Shown: positions 47,041 through 59,253 of the stretch, in pieces
How the letters are laid out: every line of letters starts with the position of its first letter
Numbering within the stretch: position 1 is the first letter of the stretch
Source of the DNA: Sinohyriopsis cumingii
Lineage: Eukaryota; Mollusca; Bivalvia; Unionida; Unionidae
Direction of reading: 5' to 3'
DNA length: 64,000 bases
NCBI GenBank assembly: GCA_028554795.2
Contig: CM068825.1
Span: 97,209,451-97,273,450 of the forward strand
The notes under the pieces: generated by a model
Told to the model about the DNA's origin: nothing
The model's database searches: none
The model's input: only the letters and a program-made list of their open reading frames with translations
Position numbers and translations under genes: made by a program

Positions 47041-48889
47041 TAGTATGTACATGTATGTAAGTACTGTCATTTATAGGCAAGTCAGAACTATAATAGCTAC
47101 ACAGTGCCAATGAAAAGGTAAGTTCTCAAGGTTGCAAAAAATAACTTAGGAAGATAAAGCCACCCAAATTAGCATGAACACAAAATAATACAAGATAAAA
47201 AGATAAAGATGTTACAATTCTATAACAGGCATATAAAACAGAAGATAAAGATTAAAAACCTAAAATCCATCACATATACTGTAAAAAATCATTATCCCAA
47301 ACAGTGGAAGTCAATACACTCAACAAGAATGTATTCCAACACTGTTAATGGATACTGGCAGTGTATGCACTTAAGAGTTATGCATAAGCAACAACATCTC
47401 TGTGATTTGTTTTGGACAAGGGATGTCACTCTTCAATGATGGTTTTGATGTCATAAAGCTCGTGAAGTTTTCATTCCATATATTTTGCCAAATACATGTA
47501 TATTGAACATGTCAACTTGTCTACTGATTGAAGTCAGTATATTGAATCTTCTATTTAGAAATAGGCAACAGCAAGGCAGCTTGGGTATTTTATATGACCT
47601 ATCACTGCCCTTAACACAAATCTGACTAGGCAGTCAGCAGTACCAAGTACTTTTTTCAGATTCTATGAGAACATTTTTTGTAATATTTGGAATATCAATG
47701 GGGTGTCAAATGTAAGGTTTGCAAGGCTTCAGTGTGGAATGTCAATATAAAACGACAATAAACTTCATGTTGTGAAATGTTTCAATGAAGATCAATAATG
47801 TGAGTATGGTGTTAAATTTTCTGGCTGTGATGGTGTCATGGATGTTGCAATGGCATCTGTAACCTTATTTCCATTTTATGAACCATCCATATATTGGGAT
47901 GCTAGACCACAATGTGATGCTCTTATTTCACTGAATTCTGAAGACTTTTAAATAGGCAAAGATTAAGGGGGTGGGGGCTATATAAGGTGTTGATTTGGCA
48001 GCACAAAATTCTGCAGTATTGGCAAGAATGATATTTGATGCTATACAATCAGGATGAATTCAATGCAAATGAAATTATGAATTCTTAAGAAATTGGACAG
48101 TGCAAATATAAAATACAGACAGATGAAATGATACTTTAAAACAACAAACTTTGAATGAATTCATTATCAATTACTTTTAGCTGACACTAAATTTCCACAA
48201 CTGAAAGCCCTTTCACATGATAATCCAGGATCATTTTCATTACAAAGACATATAATGGCCTGTGTGGCACAAAACACTGTGCTGTTCTTGCCCAAGCATC
48301 ATAAAATATAACTGCTGTTTTTTTTGGATGTTATCATTTGCTATTTCATCAAATCATACTTTTAATAAAACAAGATATGAAAGTGCAACTTCTCTCACTT
48401 TATCACTCAAATATGGTAAATCCAACTTCAGCAAATCATTCCATTTTCTTGCAAATGCTTGAAATGTATAGGAAATGACATTATAATTATAAACACACTG
48501 AATGCATCTCTGTAACCATGAACAAAACAAATTGACATGATAGATGAAATGCAAATGTGTATAAAATGGAAATGAAACACAAATGAAATGCAAACAGAAT
48601 ACAAACAAAATGCAAATGGAAAGCAAACTTAGCTCAAATGCCTGTTTCAGTCTATAATTGTTAAGTGCAATACAAAATTTGTATGTCATGACCTTTGACC
48701 CTAAACTTGACATCAAGAGCTTAATAATCTCCAACAATATCAAGCAATGACCTTAGACTTCGCCCAAAAGTCAGTTAGATCTGGTCACCAAATTACTTAT
48801 GCACTGCAAGAAACGTCTGTGCCACCATGCATGAAAGAAGCGTAATTATAAGATATTTGAAATAGCCACAACTGTCTCTTTTTCATGAC

Positions 48890-49338
48890 AAAATGAGCAC
48901 CATCTTCAATGAGAACCAGTCACTAATTTCTACGTTTTTTTTGTTAAAACCCCATGTTGATATGCATATCTGTTCATTACAAGCTGCCATATAAAGACTT
49001 CCAGAATGGCCATCAAAGCAGCCAGTCTGGAGGTTGGATCAGCATCATTTTAGTAAAAGTCTATTTTCATTTAGGACCAACTAGAGATAAAACAAGAATT
49101 CTTTAATTGAAAACCCCATGTTGAAATCAGTTCTGAAGATGTCACAATAACAAGATTTTCAAGACAGCCACCATCCATGACATACTAGAAGTCTGGTTGA
49201 TACCTTTTCATTTAGGTTCAACAACATATAATAAAAGGTCTTTAAATGAACACGACATCTTGATATGACAAGTTCAGGAACAGTAACAACAACAAGATAC
49301 TGGCAGTCAGATGGGTACCTTTTCTAATTATGACCAAG
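48890..49338. repeat. ~145-bp dispersed repeat, block C left part
   Basis: Three diverged monomers of the family end abruptly at ATGACCAAG-TA, where a 2.06-kb pogo-type element has inserted. The monomer resumes at 51400. Confidence 0.8.
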
Positions 49339-49759
49339 TACAGTGGAACCCCGCTATAACGTGGTAATTGGGGTTAAAAAAATTGGATCGTGTTAATAGT
49401 GGGGTCGCATTAATGCAGGATTTTACAGTATTTTACTTTTTTCAGAGGACAATGCATTGGGACATATATGTTTATTCTTGTCTAATGAATGTCATGAATA
49501 GGGTATCAACACCATTTACTATCATGCCGTTGTGACATGCAATTCATCCATAATGCATGTAATTCCATCTAAAAATTGCACACAGATTTAAAATATTTAA
49601 TAATTTTGTCACAGATCATTGTGTCTGAATTCAAAGTCTAATATAGAGCATGAACAGAGTATTAACACCATTTACTTGCCGTCTGATATCATGCCATCAT
49701 GGCATGCAGTTAATCCATAATACATGTAATTCCATTGCAAAAACTGCATACATATTTAA

Positions 49760-50362
49760 CACATTAACCCCTGGTGACGAGTTTATGTGGCAAGAGGTAG
49801 TAACCTACTGCCGAGCTCTGTAGTGTCAAGGTTATGTAAGATACACTAAAGTGGGTGGTATTTTAGAAAGGTGTATAGCTGTAGCTCTACAATGATACCA
49901 AATAATCTGGAAGTTCTAGTTGCACTACAAAATACAGAGGGAAAAACCTCATTTTTTGGACCCAAATTTTTTCCACCAAAAATTCGCCCGTGGTCAGAAT
50001 TCGATTTTGTGTCTGGATTTTAGACTTTTTGGTCTCAGATCTAAGGCACACCGGTATGAACTGCAAACAGACAGATGAACGTTTGCAAAAAGTTGGATAA
50101 GATGGGCATTTGGAATAAAGAGTGGACTCGATACGAAAATAATGGGTCCGTTATGCAAAAAAAAAATCCAACTTTTACCCTTCTGCTCATGCGCAAGCTA
50201 ATTAGCCAATGAAAAACGATGTTTCTAACACAACTAGGCATTATATTATTGGAAAATCACCTGGAAGTTGCTTTCTTACGATTATTTCAGAAGTAGCTTT
50301 CAAAATGTGTTCTCTACTCGAATTTCAGGCAAAAACGACAAAAACCTCCAGGAGTTAATGTG
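49760..50362. mobile_element. TTAA-flanked (piggyBac-type) MITE nested in the pogo-type element
   Basis: Inverted ends CACATTAACCCCTGG and (reverse complement of the right end) CACATTAACTCCTGG, 603 bp apart, are each flanked by TTAA (49756-49759; 50363-50366), the hallmark target of piggyBac transposition. The host element resumes on the right with ACTATTCAGTAATTTTGTCAC, which matches its own internal repeat, confirming the insertion point. An alternative reading places the TTAA target one step inside (TTAACCCCTGG / TTAACTCCTGG). No transposase. Confidence 0.82.
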
Positions 50363-51069
50363 TTAAACTATTCAGTAATTTTGTCACAGATCATTATGAG
50401 TCCGAATTCAATGGGAAAAATTAACAGCAAAATTAGGTTAAGAAAGACGAAGCACATGTACAGTTCATTACGTTCCAGGGTCTATGAACGGTGTCTGCAC
50501 AAATTTCATACTTCTAAAATTTTATCATATGCATTTCTGTGTACCTTTATCCATTGATAATTTTCAATAATTAACACTTGTATGCCTATTCATTTGAATG
50601 ACTACTGCAAGAATAATTAACAAACAACACATGGTTTCAGTGTGCATGTAATTTTTACCATAGATTTTGTGAATATAAAAATAAAACATGTAAAAAATAC
50701 TTTTATATAGATTTTTAAGCTAAACGCATGTACAATTTCATACCCTTTCAGTTCCAGCTAATAAAGTGGACACTGTTTATTGGTCAACTGATTGCATCTA
50801 ATAACACCGCCAAGCACAGCAAACATGTTAGCAACTTTTGTTTTTTGATGTTTATTAAACTGTGAGAATCTTTTATCAACCACTGCATTGTCTGTTGCTT
50901 GGTTGTGTATGCAATTAATGAAGAAACACATGTCAGCTATTATTTGAGCAATGATTGTATAGAGAAATAAGACAATCACAAAGACTTATTGGCTTAACTC
51001 ATGGATCAGTAAAAAGTAACATTTCCGATAATGTTTATTTTGGCACAACATTTAAAAAACCTGGTGAAA

Positions 51070-51285
51070 TTGTTAAATTTCAGAAGCCACACCACAGTCA
51101 TATTACATTCGAATTCTTACGCAAACTCTTCCCCCAAATGATAATAAAAATGTTACACACTATTTCTCGTACTTAAAAAAAAATATTCAGGAACCACACT
51201 ATGATCATATTATATTCGAATTCATACATGATCTCTTACCCAAAATGATAATACATTTTTTATACACTATTTCACGTACTTTAAA
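51070..51285. repeat. ~105-bp tandem pair
   Basis: Two adjacent copies carry CCACACCACAGTCATATTAC / CCACACTATGATCATATTAT, an ATTCGAATTC word, CCAAAATGATAATA and CACTATTTC-CGTACTT. They lie inside the pogo-type element. Confidence 0.85.
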
Positions 51286-51399
51286 AAGAAATTTTTTTCA
51301 TGTGTGAATGAGTGCATGAAATTTCAGGGGCCATGCCACAACCCCATTATATCCAAATTCACATTATCACAGGGTGCATTATAGCAGGGTCGCACTGTA

Positions 51400-51910
51400 G
51401 ATATAATAAGAAGTCTTTCAGTGTAAATCACGTCATTATGGCTGTCTGTTTAGGATAAGAAACAACATGGTAGCCTTGCTGAAAGTTTTCATTTAGTACC
51501 AGCCAGATATCATAAGAAGTCTTTGAATGAAAACCCCATGTTAGCATAAAAGGTTCAGTTGTAGGTCAGATCAGAACCATTTTCATACTGGACCAATATA
51601 ACATTATAACAAGTCTTTTAGTAAAGACATCATGTTAATTTGACCATTCATTCAGAAAAAGTTGCAATAAAATAAAACTGTCAAGCTGGCCATGATAGCA
51701 GCATAGTGGATGTCAGATTTGCACTATTTTCATTAAAGATCATCTAGACATCATAAGAAGTCTTTTAGTGAAAATCACACAATACAACCATCAGTTCAGG
51801 AGGTTTAGCAATACGATTTTCAGGACAGCCTCCCATGCTGGACATATTAGATTTCTGTGGGCAACCTTTTCATTCAGGACCAGCTACAACTTGGGATGAG
51901 TAGTGGGGAA
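51400..51910. repeat. ~145-bp dispersed repeat, block C right part
   Basis: This continues the monomer interrupted at 49340. It resumes with GATATAATAAGAAGTCTTTC, exactly where the consensus (GACCAACTAGATATCATAAG) would continue. About three more monomers follow before unrelated sequence. Confidence 0.8.
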
Positions 51911-53050
51911 TAGTAGTTTTGGACTGCAGTTATTACACAAAAAAATACATGAAAAACAATTGTGAATACTAGAATGGAATTGCAATGAATGTCAAATAAG
52001 AACCAGAAATATTAAAAAATATATAGAAAACTTTTGCAGATCAGGTATGATTTGTATTTTCCTTATTCTCTGTAGTCGCCATACCAGAAATCCCTCGTTT
52101 TTTCATGAATTTTGTCCTATAGTATATAATAATTACGGTCCAGCTATTTTCCAGTACTGGATAAAATAAAGTTTCAAGGCAATATTCCCAGTAGTTTATA
52201 AGATGCAGTGATAATGGAGGTCATCGCATAAACTATTCTTGTGTATGACATGAGGAGCTAAAAACAGTTTCCAGTGTAAGAGAAATTGGCAACAGTGGCC
52301 CACTTTTATACGTGTCAATGCTTCTTCCTAAAATGAAAGCACTTCAAGTTTTGATACTTTTTATACAACAATGTCAACTGAGCTAACTGCAACACTTAAT
52401 TGCAAGTGTGACAAGTAGCTCAATGTGATAAGCTTTTGTTTGCAGCGAGTTGTAGTAATAGTTCCACTATTTGCCCTTTAGAATTCCACCCATCCTAAAT
52501 AGCACTGGAAAATCTGTACTAACTGCAAAAAATGGTAAACTTTTACAGGCTTATTTCTTTTAATAAAATTAAGCAAATTGCACAATTTGCACAATTTCAG
52601 TTAAATCCAATCACTATTTTTGGAGTTATCCAAATTCAAAATTATTAAAATATATTCTCTGTATTTTTGTCTACTTTATGAGACCTTGGCAGTTTTTGAT
52701 TCCATATGCTTACTTGTACTATTAATACTTTGCAAACAAGTGGTCTGGTTAATGGTGCCAAGAAAGGTTTGCTGACATCATGATGGTGGAACTATTAATT
52801 ACCCTTAAATCTCTCCAATATGACATCACATGGAAAATTTTGTAAGAAATGAAGGGTAACTGAAAAACAAACTGAAAAACAAACTTAAAGAAGAACATGT
52901 TAATGCCTAGAGTTAAGATAACAACTACAACAACAACAATAAATGCACCAGAAAAGTTATTACAATACATTGGCTTGCCTAAACTTGGGAAGAAAGCAAA
53001 TAAATTGCCACTGGATACTTGATATTGAAATGGACAGTACATGTACATAC

Positions 53051-53204
53051 CATATCCAACTTTTCCTGTTCCTTCTGTTTCTGACTCTCCAACTGTGAGA
53101 CCTCAGCTTTGGACAAAGCAATGGTAGCTTGTAGGGCATCTTCTTCCTTCTGTGACTTTTTGGTTGACAGCTTTTGCTGAGCATTATACTCTCTCTTTGA
53201 CTCC
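53051..53204 (-). CDS. CFAP36: CFAP36 exon (charged helix after the BART-like domain)
   Basis: A 154-bp exon with a TTTCTAAAG acceptor and a GTATGT donor. Its first base completes the Glu codon begun in the previous exon, and it ends in phase 0. It encodes ESKREYNAQQKLSTKKSQKE, then EDALQATIALSKAEVSQLES and a QKQKEQEKLDM end. The start matches the KSKEEYD segment just after the BART-like domain in vertebrate CFAP36. The rest is a Lys/Glu/Gln-rich helix likely to form a coiled coil. Confidence 0.88.
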
Positions 53205-53419
53205 CTTTAGAAAACAAAACTTATTCAATACACAAAACAAACTTCAAACAAGAAAAAAAAGTACCACTGATGACATAAAATATAGCAGAATACTAACAAA
53301 TACAAATTCTGTCTTTAAGTTGGGAAATTAATTCTGAGGAGAATATATTCAAAATTTATATGAACAAGAATTTTTTATTTTTTATGCCATATAGCTGTTA
53401 ACTAATTTAATAGAAGTCC

Positions 53420-53790
53420 ACTGAAGCAACTGATGCTCTATTGGTTAAAGAGAACTTCCAGGAATTCAAGATAAAATCATTTCTTCCTTTTAACTACTAA
53501 GTGTTGAAACCATTTCAAATTATCTACTGTGGTGGACATATTGGATGTCAGATTGGCACCACTTTCAATTAGGACTAAGCATGCATCATTACAAGTCTTT
53601 TGGTTAAAACCTGATGTCAGTATCGTATTCAGAAGAAGAAGAAAAAGAAGAAGAATAAGAAGGTCCAACATCTAAATTTTTATGACAGTCATCATGGCTG
53701 CCATATTAGATGATGGCACCATTTTCATTTATGACTAACCAGACATTGTAAGAATCCGTCAATAACAACATCAGTATGTCACAAACAGCT
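53420..53790. repeat. ~145-bp dispersed repeat, block D
   Basis: Two monomers with the same landmarks (GTGGTGGACATATTGGATGT, ATTAGGACTAAGCATGCATC, AAGTCTTTTGGTTAAAACC). The left flank contains the CTTCCAGGAATTC to GTGTTGAAACCAT segment shared with 5155-5210. It includes a purine-rich GAAGAA run near 53631-53660. It lies in a CFAP36 intron. Confidence 0.7.
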
Positions 53791-54220
53791 TAATCTCTTC
53801 CATAGATAAGGAGAGTTATATATGACAGTGACATAGGTCTCTAATTATCCATGAATAATCCAACACATACCAATTATCCTACATTATACTCTTTCACTGA
53901 ACTGTGTAGCAAGTATCATATTAATACTGATGAAAGTTAAAAGTTATCGTGATTTTTTAAAACTTACTTATTATTTTCCTATGACATCCATCAATTAAAT
54001 CTGATAATACGGCAATACTATCATGTTTTTCAGTCGTTATTTTCTTGTGCATAGAACTTGTGTACATTGGAGTGAGATATTTATATTAATGCATATAAAT
54101 AACAGCACATGGCTTAAGACTCTCCTGGTGTAACACACACAACAAGAAACAATCATAACTGTTAAATTGTTGTTTGGTTTTTATTTGTTTATCACAAAAA
54201 TGGATGAGAAAAAAATCTAT

Positions 54221-54329
54221 GTTGGGGTTTGTACTGAGACAAGAAAATCCTATTCTCAGGTTACATTATTTGTAAAAATAATGTAACCCAATCGAATGGG
54301 ATTTCCTTGTCTCAGTGGAAACCCCATCC
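54221..54329. repeat. Long near-perfect hairpin (~50-bp arms, 6-nt loop)
   Basis: The left arm, 54221-54270, runs from TTGGGGTTTGTACTGAGACA to GGTTACATTATT. The right arm, 54277-54329, is its reverse complement with about ten scattered differences. The loop is TGTAAA. The pairing continues to the GGGGTTT/AAACCCC base. It could be a foldback MITE or a source of small RNA. A canonical microRNA precursor would be shorter with a larger loop, so a MITE or siRNA-type hairpin is more likely. Confidence 0.8.
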
Positions 54330-55123
54330 TGGTTTAATTCAGTCTTGTGCATACTATAACTCATTGGATATTTGATGAGATAAACATCTTGACTAAATTC
54401 TAATAAAAATCTGATCAGAAATGGAGCTGTTAAAGTGTTAAGAAATATTGCAAATTTAATGCAGATTCATTTTATAAGTATGTGTGTATTAAGTATAATA
54501 CAAAGTCTGATCAAGATCAGATCAGAAATACAATCTTTACAGTGGTAACAAGTTCAACCAGTCTGATGCAAGATCATCTCATTGATACAATTGATGATAT
54601 AAGTCTGTATCTGAAATATGATAGAATCAAATTAGACATGGCTTCCAGAGTAGTGTCAAGCTCAGATAATCAGATGCAAGATAACCTCATTTAATCTCAC
54701 TCATCACCAAACCCACTGAAGATCTTGATAATACAAACATACATTTCAGGTTTGATCAAAATTAGATCAAAAACATGGTCTCTGTAGTGGTAACAAACAT
54801 ATGATTGATGTATGATAATTAACAGACAAAAACAAATACAGGATCACACAATAAACTCACTTGGTCTTATGGCTAGGTGAGCTAAAAATAGAGCTACTTT
54901 TAAGTCAGTTAAATCACATCATCAACTTATAACATTAAAATGTATACAGTTTCAGGGCTCTGTGTCTAATAGTTTTGGTGTTTCTGTGCTAAAATCTATT
55001 CAGGACAAACATATCAAAATCCGGTAGCAGAACAATATACCCCCTTTTGCTATTTAACTGGAATAATTAAAAATGTGTGCCCAATTGATGTTTACTCTTC
55101 CAGAAAATAGGATCACAACTTAC

Positions 55124-55365
55124 TCTAATACTTTTCTCATAATAGCCTCATCATCATCATCATCATCCCTTGGCTGTGATTTCTTTTGAGAAGGAGGTGA
55201 TGATGGTGTTTCTGGAGTATTAGCATCCCTTAGACTATCTGGTAGGGACCCAGTAATCTTCAACATCAGCAGCAGAGCCTGTTGCTGTAGCTCAATATTT
55301 TTCTGTGTCATGAGATGCACAAATATTACATAATCATCCATGGCAAGCACCTGCTCAAACAGTCC
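55124..55365 (-). CDS. CFAP36: CFAP36 exon (second half of the BART-like domain)
   Basis: A 242-bp exon with a TTTTCTTTGCAG acceptor and a GTAAGT donor, starting in phase 0 and ending two bases into a codon. It encodes GLFEQVLAMDDYVIFVHLMT, then QKNIELQQQALLLMLKITGS, a variable Pro/Ser stretch, six Asp residues and EAIMRKVLE. It aligns closely with vertebrate CFAP36 (VLA-EDF-IF--MM-QKNIE-Q-QA, then E--LREVL), which is the diagnostic BART-like region. The Asp run is coded by a (GAT)6 tract at about 55150-55167, a potential length-variable site. Confidence 0.93.
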
Positions 55366-56879
55366 CTGCAAAGAAAACAACAAATAACTGTTACATTCAG
55401 ATCAGTCTATTTGTCATGTATCACAATGTAAATAACAATAACAGTTTTGTGACTTTATCAAGATAAATAGATTTAAGAAAACTGATTTCACATTACAGGA
55501 ATGCAATATGCATATCACATATTGTAAAATTGTGTAGCAATTACGGAAACTTAATAATGCACACAGCTGTGACATTGCAAAAATACTGCTATTATTTTAT
55601 GGTTGATTATCAGCTCTGTACAGTCATGTTTTATATTTTCCCTGTTATGCATAAAATGACAATGTCATAAAAAAACTAAAAAGGACTAACATAAAATTGG
55701 AATGATCTGTAATAAATGAAAAAGAATTAGAACAAGGTCTTTCCTCACAAAATGCAAATCCTCTTATAAACAAGAATGCATGGCGACTTGCTAACAATAT
55801 GCATGCAGGATATGGGAGTTAGATGCCTTTCAAAACAACATGTCATAACACCTAAAACAGTCTAGTATATATTTTTGGGAGATTACATAGCTACAGGTGT
55901 TGTGGGGATTAGGTGGAGTCAAATAATTCTTAAATTTCATTTAACAAAATTTAGAGTTTTAAAAGTATGCATTTCTGTGTTTTCTTCAAGAATGAAAATT
56001 ACATCTCCATTATTTGCTCCCATTTTTAGATAGCTGATTCCATGTAAAACTATCAAAGGATTAATTTTTAATTATTAACTTCCAGTGCATGCTTCCCAAA
56101 GAATTTCTCTTCTTAACTTCAAGTGTGTGGTGCCCAAAGAATTTCTGTCTATTTAAGTAAGAAAAGGAGTAAATTTTATTCTAAGATTTCACCTATACTG
56201 AAAACATGATTTGCAAAAAACATTATGGATTATTTTCTTTATTCACAATTCATTTGCAAGTTCATTACAATGCTTTCATAGTAGGCATTGTATAATTTAA
56301 CAGGAATGGACAATGTATATTTGTTTAGGAATCAGGTAGGTTTTAATCTTGTATTACATCAATTAATAAACTTTGTGTTCCATCTTTTTTTCAGACTTTG
56401 AAATGCATTTTTCGACCATAAACAGGATAATGAATGTGCTTAAGAATATATTTATAATCTCTTAATGAAATTCGAAGGGCAAAGAAATTCTACTTGAAAC
56501 AATGAAAATCAAGGAAATAAACAATGCCATGTAAATGTATTTACCTTTCATATTTTTTTGTAAATTTTTGTTCCTTTTATGATAATAACACATGATTTGT
56601 AAAAAGAAACCCTGGGATAACACTAATATTTTCCAGTGACAAAGATTTATATGTTATATTAGTTCTATGGGACTATGACTGACAGCTATTATGTAAATTG
56701 TATGTTGTACTAGACTTTGTCCAAAATTGAGTTCATTTATGCTTGATCCAAATTGATTTTTGTTATACTGTATTCTGTGTAAACAACTAACAAATCGCTA
56801 AATGATTCTCTATGTGTATGGGTTTAAAATCAGAATTATTCTTAGCAGGAGTAAATGTTTATTCGGGTCTAGGTTTTGG

Positions 56880-56990
56880 AATTTTCTGCATGATGTCATT
56901 ACTTGTTCTACATATTTTACAAAACTTAGTTAAAAAATTATTCACAAGAACAACTAGTAATGCAATTTTGCATCCCAAGAAATTACATAA
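56880..56990 (+). repeat. Inverted repeat pair, left member
   Basis: About 100 bp containing TTACTTGTTCTACATATTTT and ACAAGAACAACTAGTAATGC recurs in reverse complement at 59066-59165. On this strand both members could encode LLVLHILQNLVKKLFTRTTS. A shared protein-like reading suggests a fragment of a transposable-element gene of unknown type. Confidence 0.65.
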
Positions 56991-57289
56991 TCCAGGTTAT
57001 GGTTTTTATTTTGTAAACATCAGGATCATTCTAGAAGGTTAATTTCCATTAGGTAATAGTTTTTTTTATAGTAAATGCTAATTGTGACCTGAGGTCAAGA
57101 AGAGAACTATATAATCTTGTAGCTGAGAGGATTTTTCAGTTGTGCTTTAAGATCACACACTTTGAAGTTGTATTATATATTGTGTCCAGTATTTCATTTT
57201 TGGGCTGGAAAATTTATTTCTTCAAATTACTGAATTCAAGTGATTATTTTCTCTGGAAATACAAAAGTGCTCTAATAAAATTCATGGAT

Positions 57290-57620
57290 AGAGACACTGC
57301 AATTCAAAGTGAATTCAAACCTGGAATTATCTTACTGTGAATCAACAAAAGTATGTTGACACATCAACACTCTATAAGCTACCACTGACACATCAACAAT
57401 TTCAGCTTTTGGATTTATTCTGAACTTCTACTGAATTTTATTTGGGACTTTTTATTATTAGGACTTGTGTCTGTAATTCGTTGATTATTCTGGGATTTAA
57501 TTCACAATACCATAAGTTCTTTTTTCTCATTTTCTCTTTGTATTCACTGGGATAAAATTATTTGTTGAATTTTACAAAGCTTGTTGCTTTTCACTCTTTA
57601 ATGTTACTTATTTTAAGAGC
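57290..57620 (+). repeat. Dispersed repeat, copy 2
   Basis: Second long copy of the family at 46680-47040, with the same word order ending TTGTTGAATTTTACAAAGCT and TGTTGCTTTTCACTCTTTAA. About 30% or more of positions look changed, so the pair is old. Confidence 0.6.
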
Positions 57621-57670
57621 ACAGACTCATCACACAGCATTAAGTCTGAATTATCTACAAAATAATCCTT

Positions 57671-57745
57671 AATTAAGTGTTGGGTGGTCATTATCTGTTA
57701 GTTAAGTGTTGGATGGTTTTTATCTGTTAAGTGTTAGGTTGTTGT
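57671..57745. repeat. ~30-bp tandem triplet
   Basis: Three imperfect units with TTAAGTGTTGG-TGGT followed by TTATCTGTTA. Confidence 0.75.
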
Positions 57746-59065
57746 TATCTGTTAGAGGCAACACTAATCAACTCTTGTCAGCTACTCATTATCTGATGAA
57801 GTAATCAGTCAGAATTAACAACCAACTGGGATGAATCCTTAAAGAAACAAGACTTGCAAATATTTGTCTTTTGTCAGAACAATGACATATGGTAGCAGTT
57901 TCTTTCATCTTAGGCTCAACATACTGGGTGCATATGATCTAGTATTACACTTTCTCATTGGACTCTTGAAGAAATTTTGATGCTGAGCACATAAGAGTTG
58001 CTTCTGTTGGCCGACATTTGGTAAAGAAATATTGCAAGTTTAAAAAATCAAGCCAATCAAAATTATTGTTGCATACAATACTAGCCTATGTGAAAATGGT
58101 TACTGTTAAGCAAAAATCCCATAAAAAAACCTTTAGCTACCTTATAGTTTATACACTTGATAAACAGTATCAGATTAATAGTGGCATGAACCAAAATGTT
58201 GTCAACTCAGATAAACATAAAGTATGGATGTGTCAGCTCATGGGTGGCCCAGTGGCAGGAAAAGCTGATGGAGAACAAGACCAAAAAAATGGACATTGTT
58301 TTGATTATCTTCTATCTGCTGATCTCAAACAGATGAAATAAGTGTGTAGATTTGCAAGACACTTCCATTATCCAGGGAGTCAACTGCTGATTAGTCACAA
58401 TTATTGCATGTGTCTGGGTTAACATGTGCCTTTCCTTTGGATTATCATTACACTATGAATCTCATTTGAATTACTGCATATTTTTATTTCAGGTCTCAAA
58501 TGGTTTATGTTATGTTGAAGGTTAATGTTGGACTTCAAATTTCCAGGTCCAGAAACCAGTTTGCAGAGGTTTAATTTTTTTCTTCCAACTAAATTTCAGT
58601 AACAAATCACAATGCATTGACGAAATAAATCTAAACTGTTGCTGTGGAGATTTCTAATGGAGATTTTATCCTCCGACAAAGACTTGTTCAATTATACATA
58701 CAGACACATAGACATGCATATTAGTAATATAAATGCAAAAGGAGAAAAACATTGATTGCTCCTTGCAATAAACAGATGTATTGTTAAAGCATACAAGGAT
58801 ACAATGTTAACAGTCTGTACATTCTGCTTAGGAAGAGTTTATTCATTTTATTAAAAAATTACTAGTAGTAACAACAGAATCTTGAACTTTTCATGTTGCC
58901 ATAATTCATCAATAACTGAACATTGGTGCAAATTGTTGTTTCAATATTTTCTTTGTATGTTATATCTCGTGTGAAACTATTGATCATTGCCGATGGACTT
59001 AGATTTGAAATAAAGTTATTATTATCATTATTATTATTATTAAATTATTAAAGACTTTTTTATTT

Positions 59066-59165
59066 CATGGTATGCAAAATTGCATTACTAGTTGTTCTTG
59101 TGAATAATTTTTTAACTAAGTTTTGTAAAATATGTAGAACAAGTAATGATAGCATGCAGAAGCTG
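59066..59165 (-). repeat. Inverted repeat pair, right member
   Basis: Reverse-complement partner of 56880-56990, separated by 2.1 kb, with few mismatches over the core. Confidence 0.65.
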
Positions 59166-59253
59166 ACATGATTACCTGAATTCAACATAACTGTAGCCCT
59201 GATACAGTGTTCTAATAACATTTGTGCTTTTAGTAAAAGATTTGTCAAAATAT

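Larger units (their letters stand above)
49341..51397. mobile_element. pogo/Tigger-type non-autonomous element (2.06 kb)
   Basis: Left end CAGTGGAACCCCGCTATAAC; right end in reverse complement CAGTGCGACCCTGCTATAAT. Both are preceded by TA (49339-49340; 51398-51399), the expected target duplication. The flanks join to rebuild a ~145-bp repeat monomer. The interior has direct repeats of about 150 bp (ATCATGCC-TGTGACATGCAAT, TTTGTCACAGATCATTGTG at 49500-49640 and again) and a ~105-bp tandem pair at 51070-51285. No transposase was recognised. It contains a nested TTAA-flanked MITE. Confidence 0.88.
35846..53050 (-). other. CFAP36 large intron (about 17.2 kb)
   Basis: The largest intron seen. It holds a piggyBac-like 5' end (38209-38728), a hAT MITE with nested SINE (39640-40091), a pogo element (41276-42643), a 71-bp tandem array (42697-43052), a small MITE (44826-44950), a dispersed repeat (46680-47040), block C of the ~145-bp repeat, and the nested pogo/TTAA-MITE pair (49341-51397). 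Additional small linker exons could be hidden here; none was recognised. Confidence 0.6.
53205..55123 (-). other. CFAP36 intron (about 1.9 kb)
   Basis: Holds block D of the ~145-bp repeat (53420-53790) and a long hairpin (54221-54329). Segments near 54500-54810 share a GATCAAGATCAGATCA / AGATCATCTCATT theme, suggesting a short degenerate duplication. Confidence 0.65.

Noticed and set aside
48354-48743. 129-codon open frame on the minus strand
   Set aside because: Hydrophobic, low-complexity translation of AT-rich DNA; no conserved motif, no splice-site context and it overlaps degenerate repeats.
58018-58341. 107-codon open frame on the plus strand inside a CFAP36 intron
   Set aside because: No recognisable domain and starts with several lysine-rich runs typical of AT-rich chance frames; kept only as a note.
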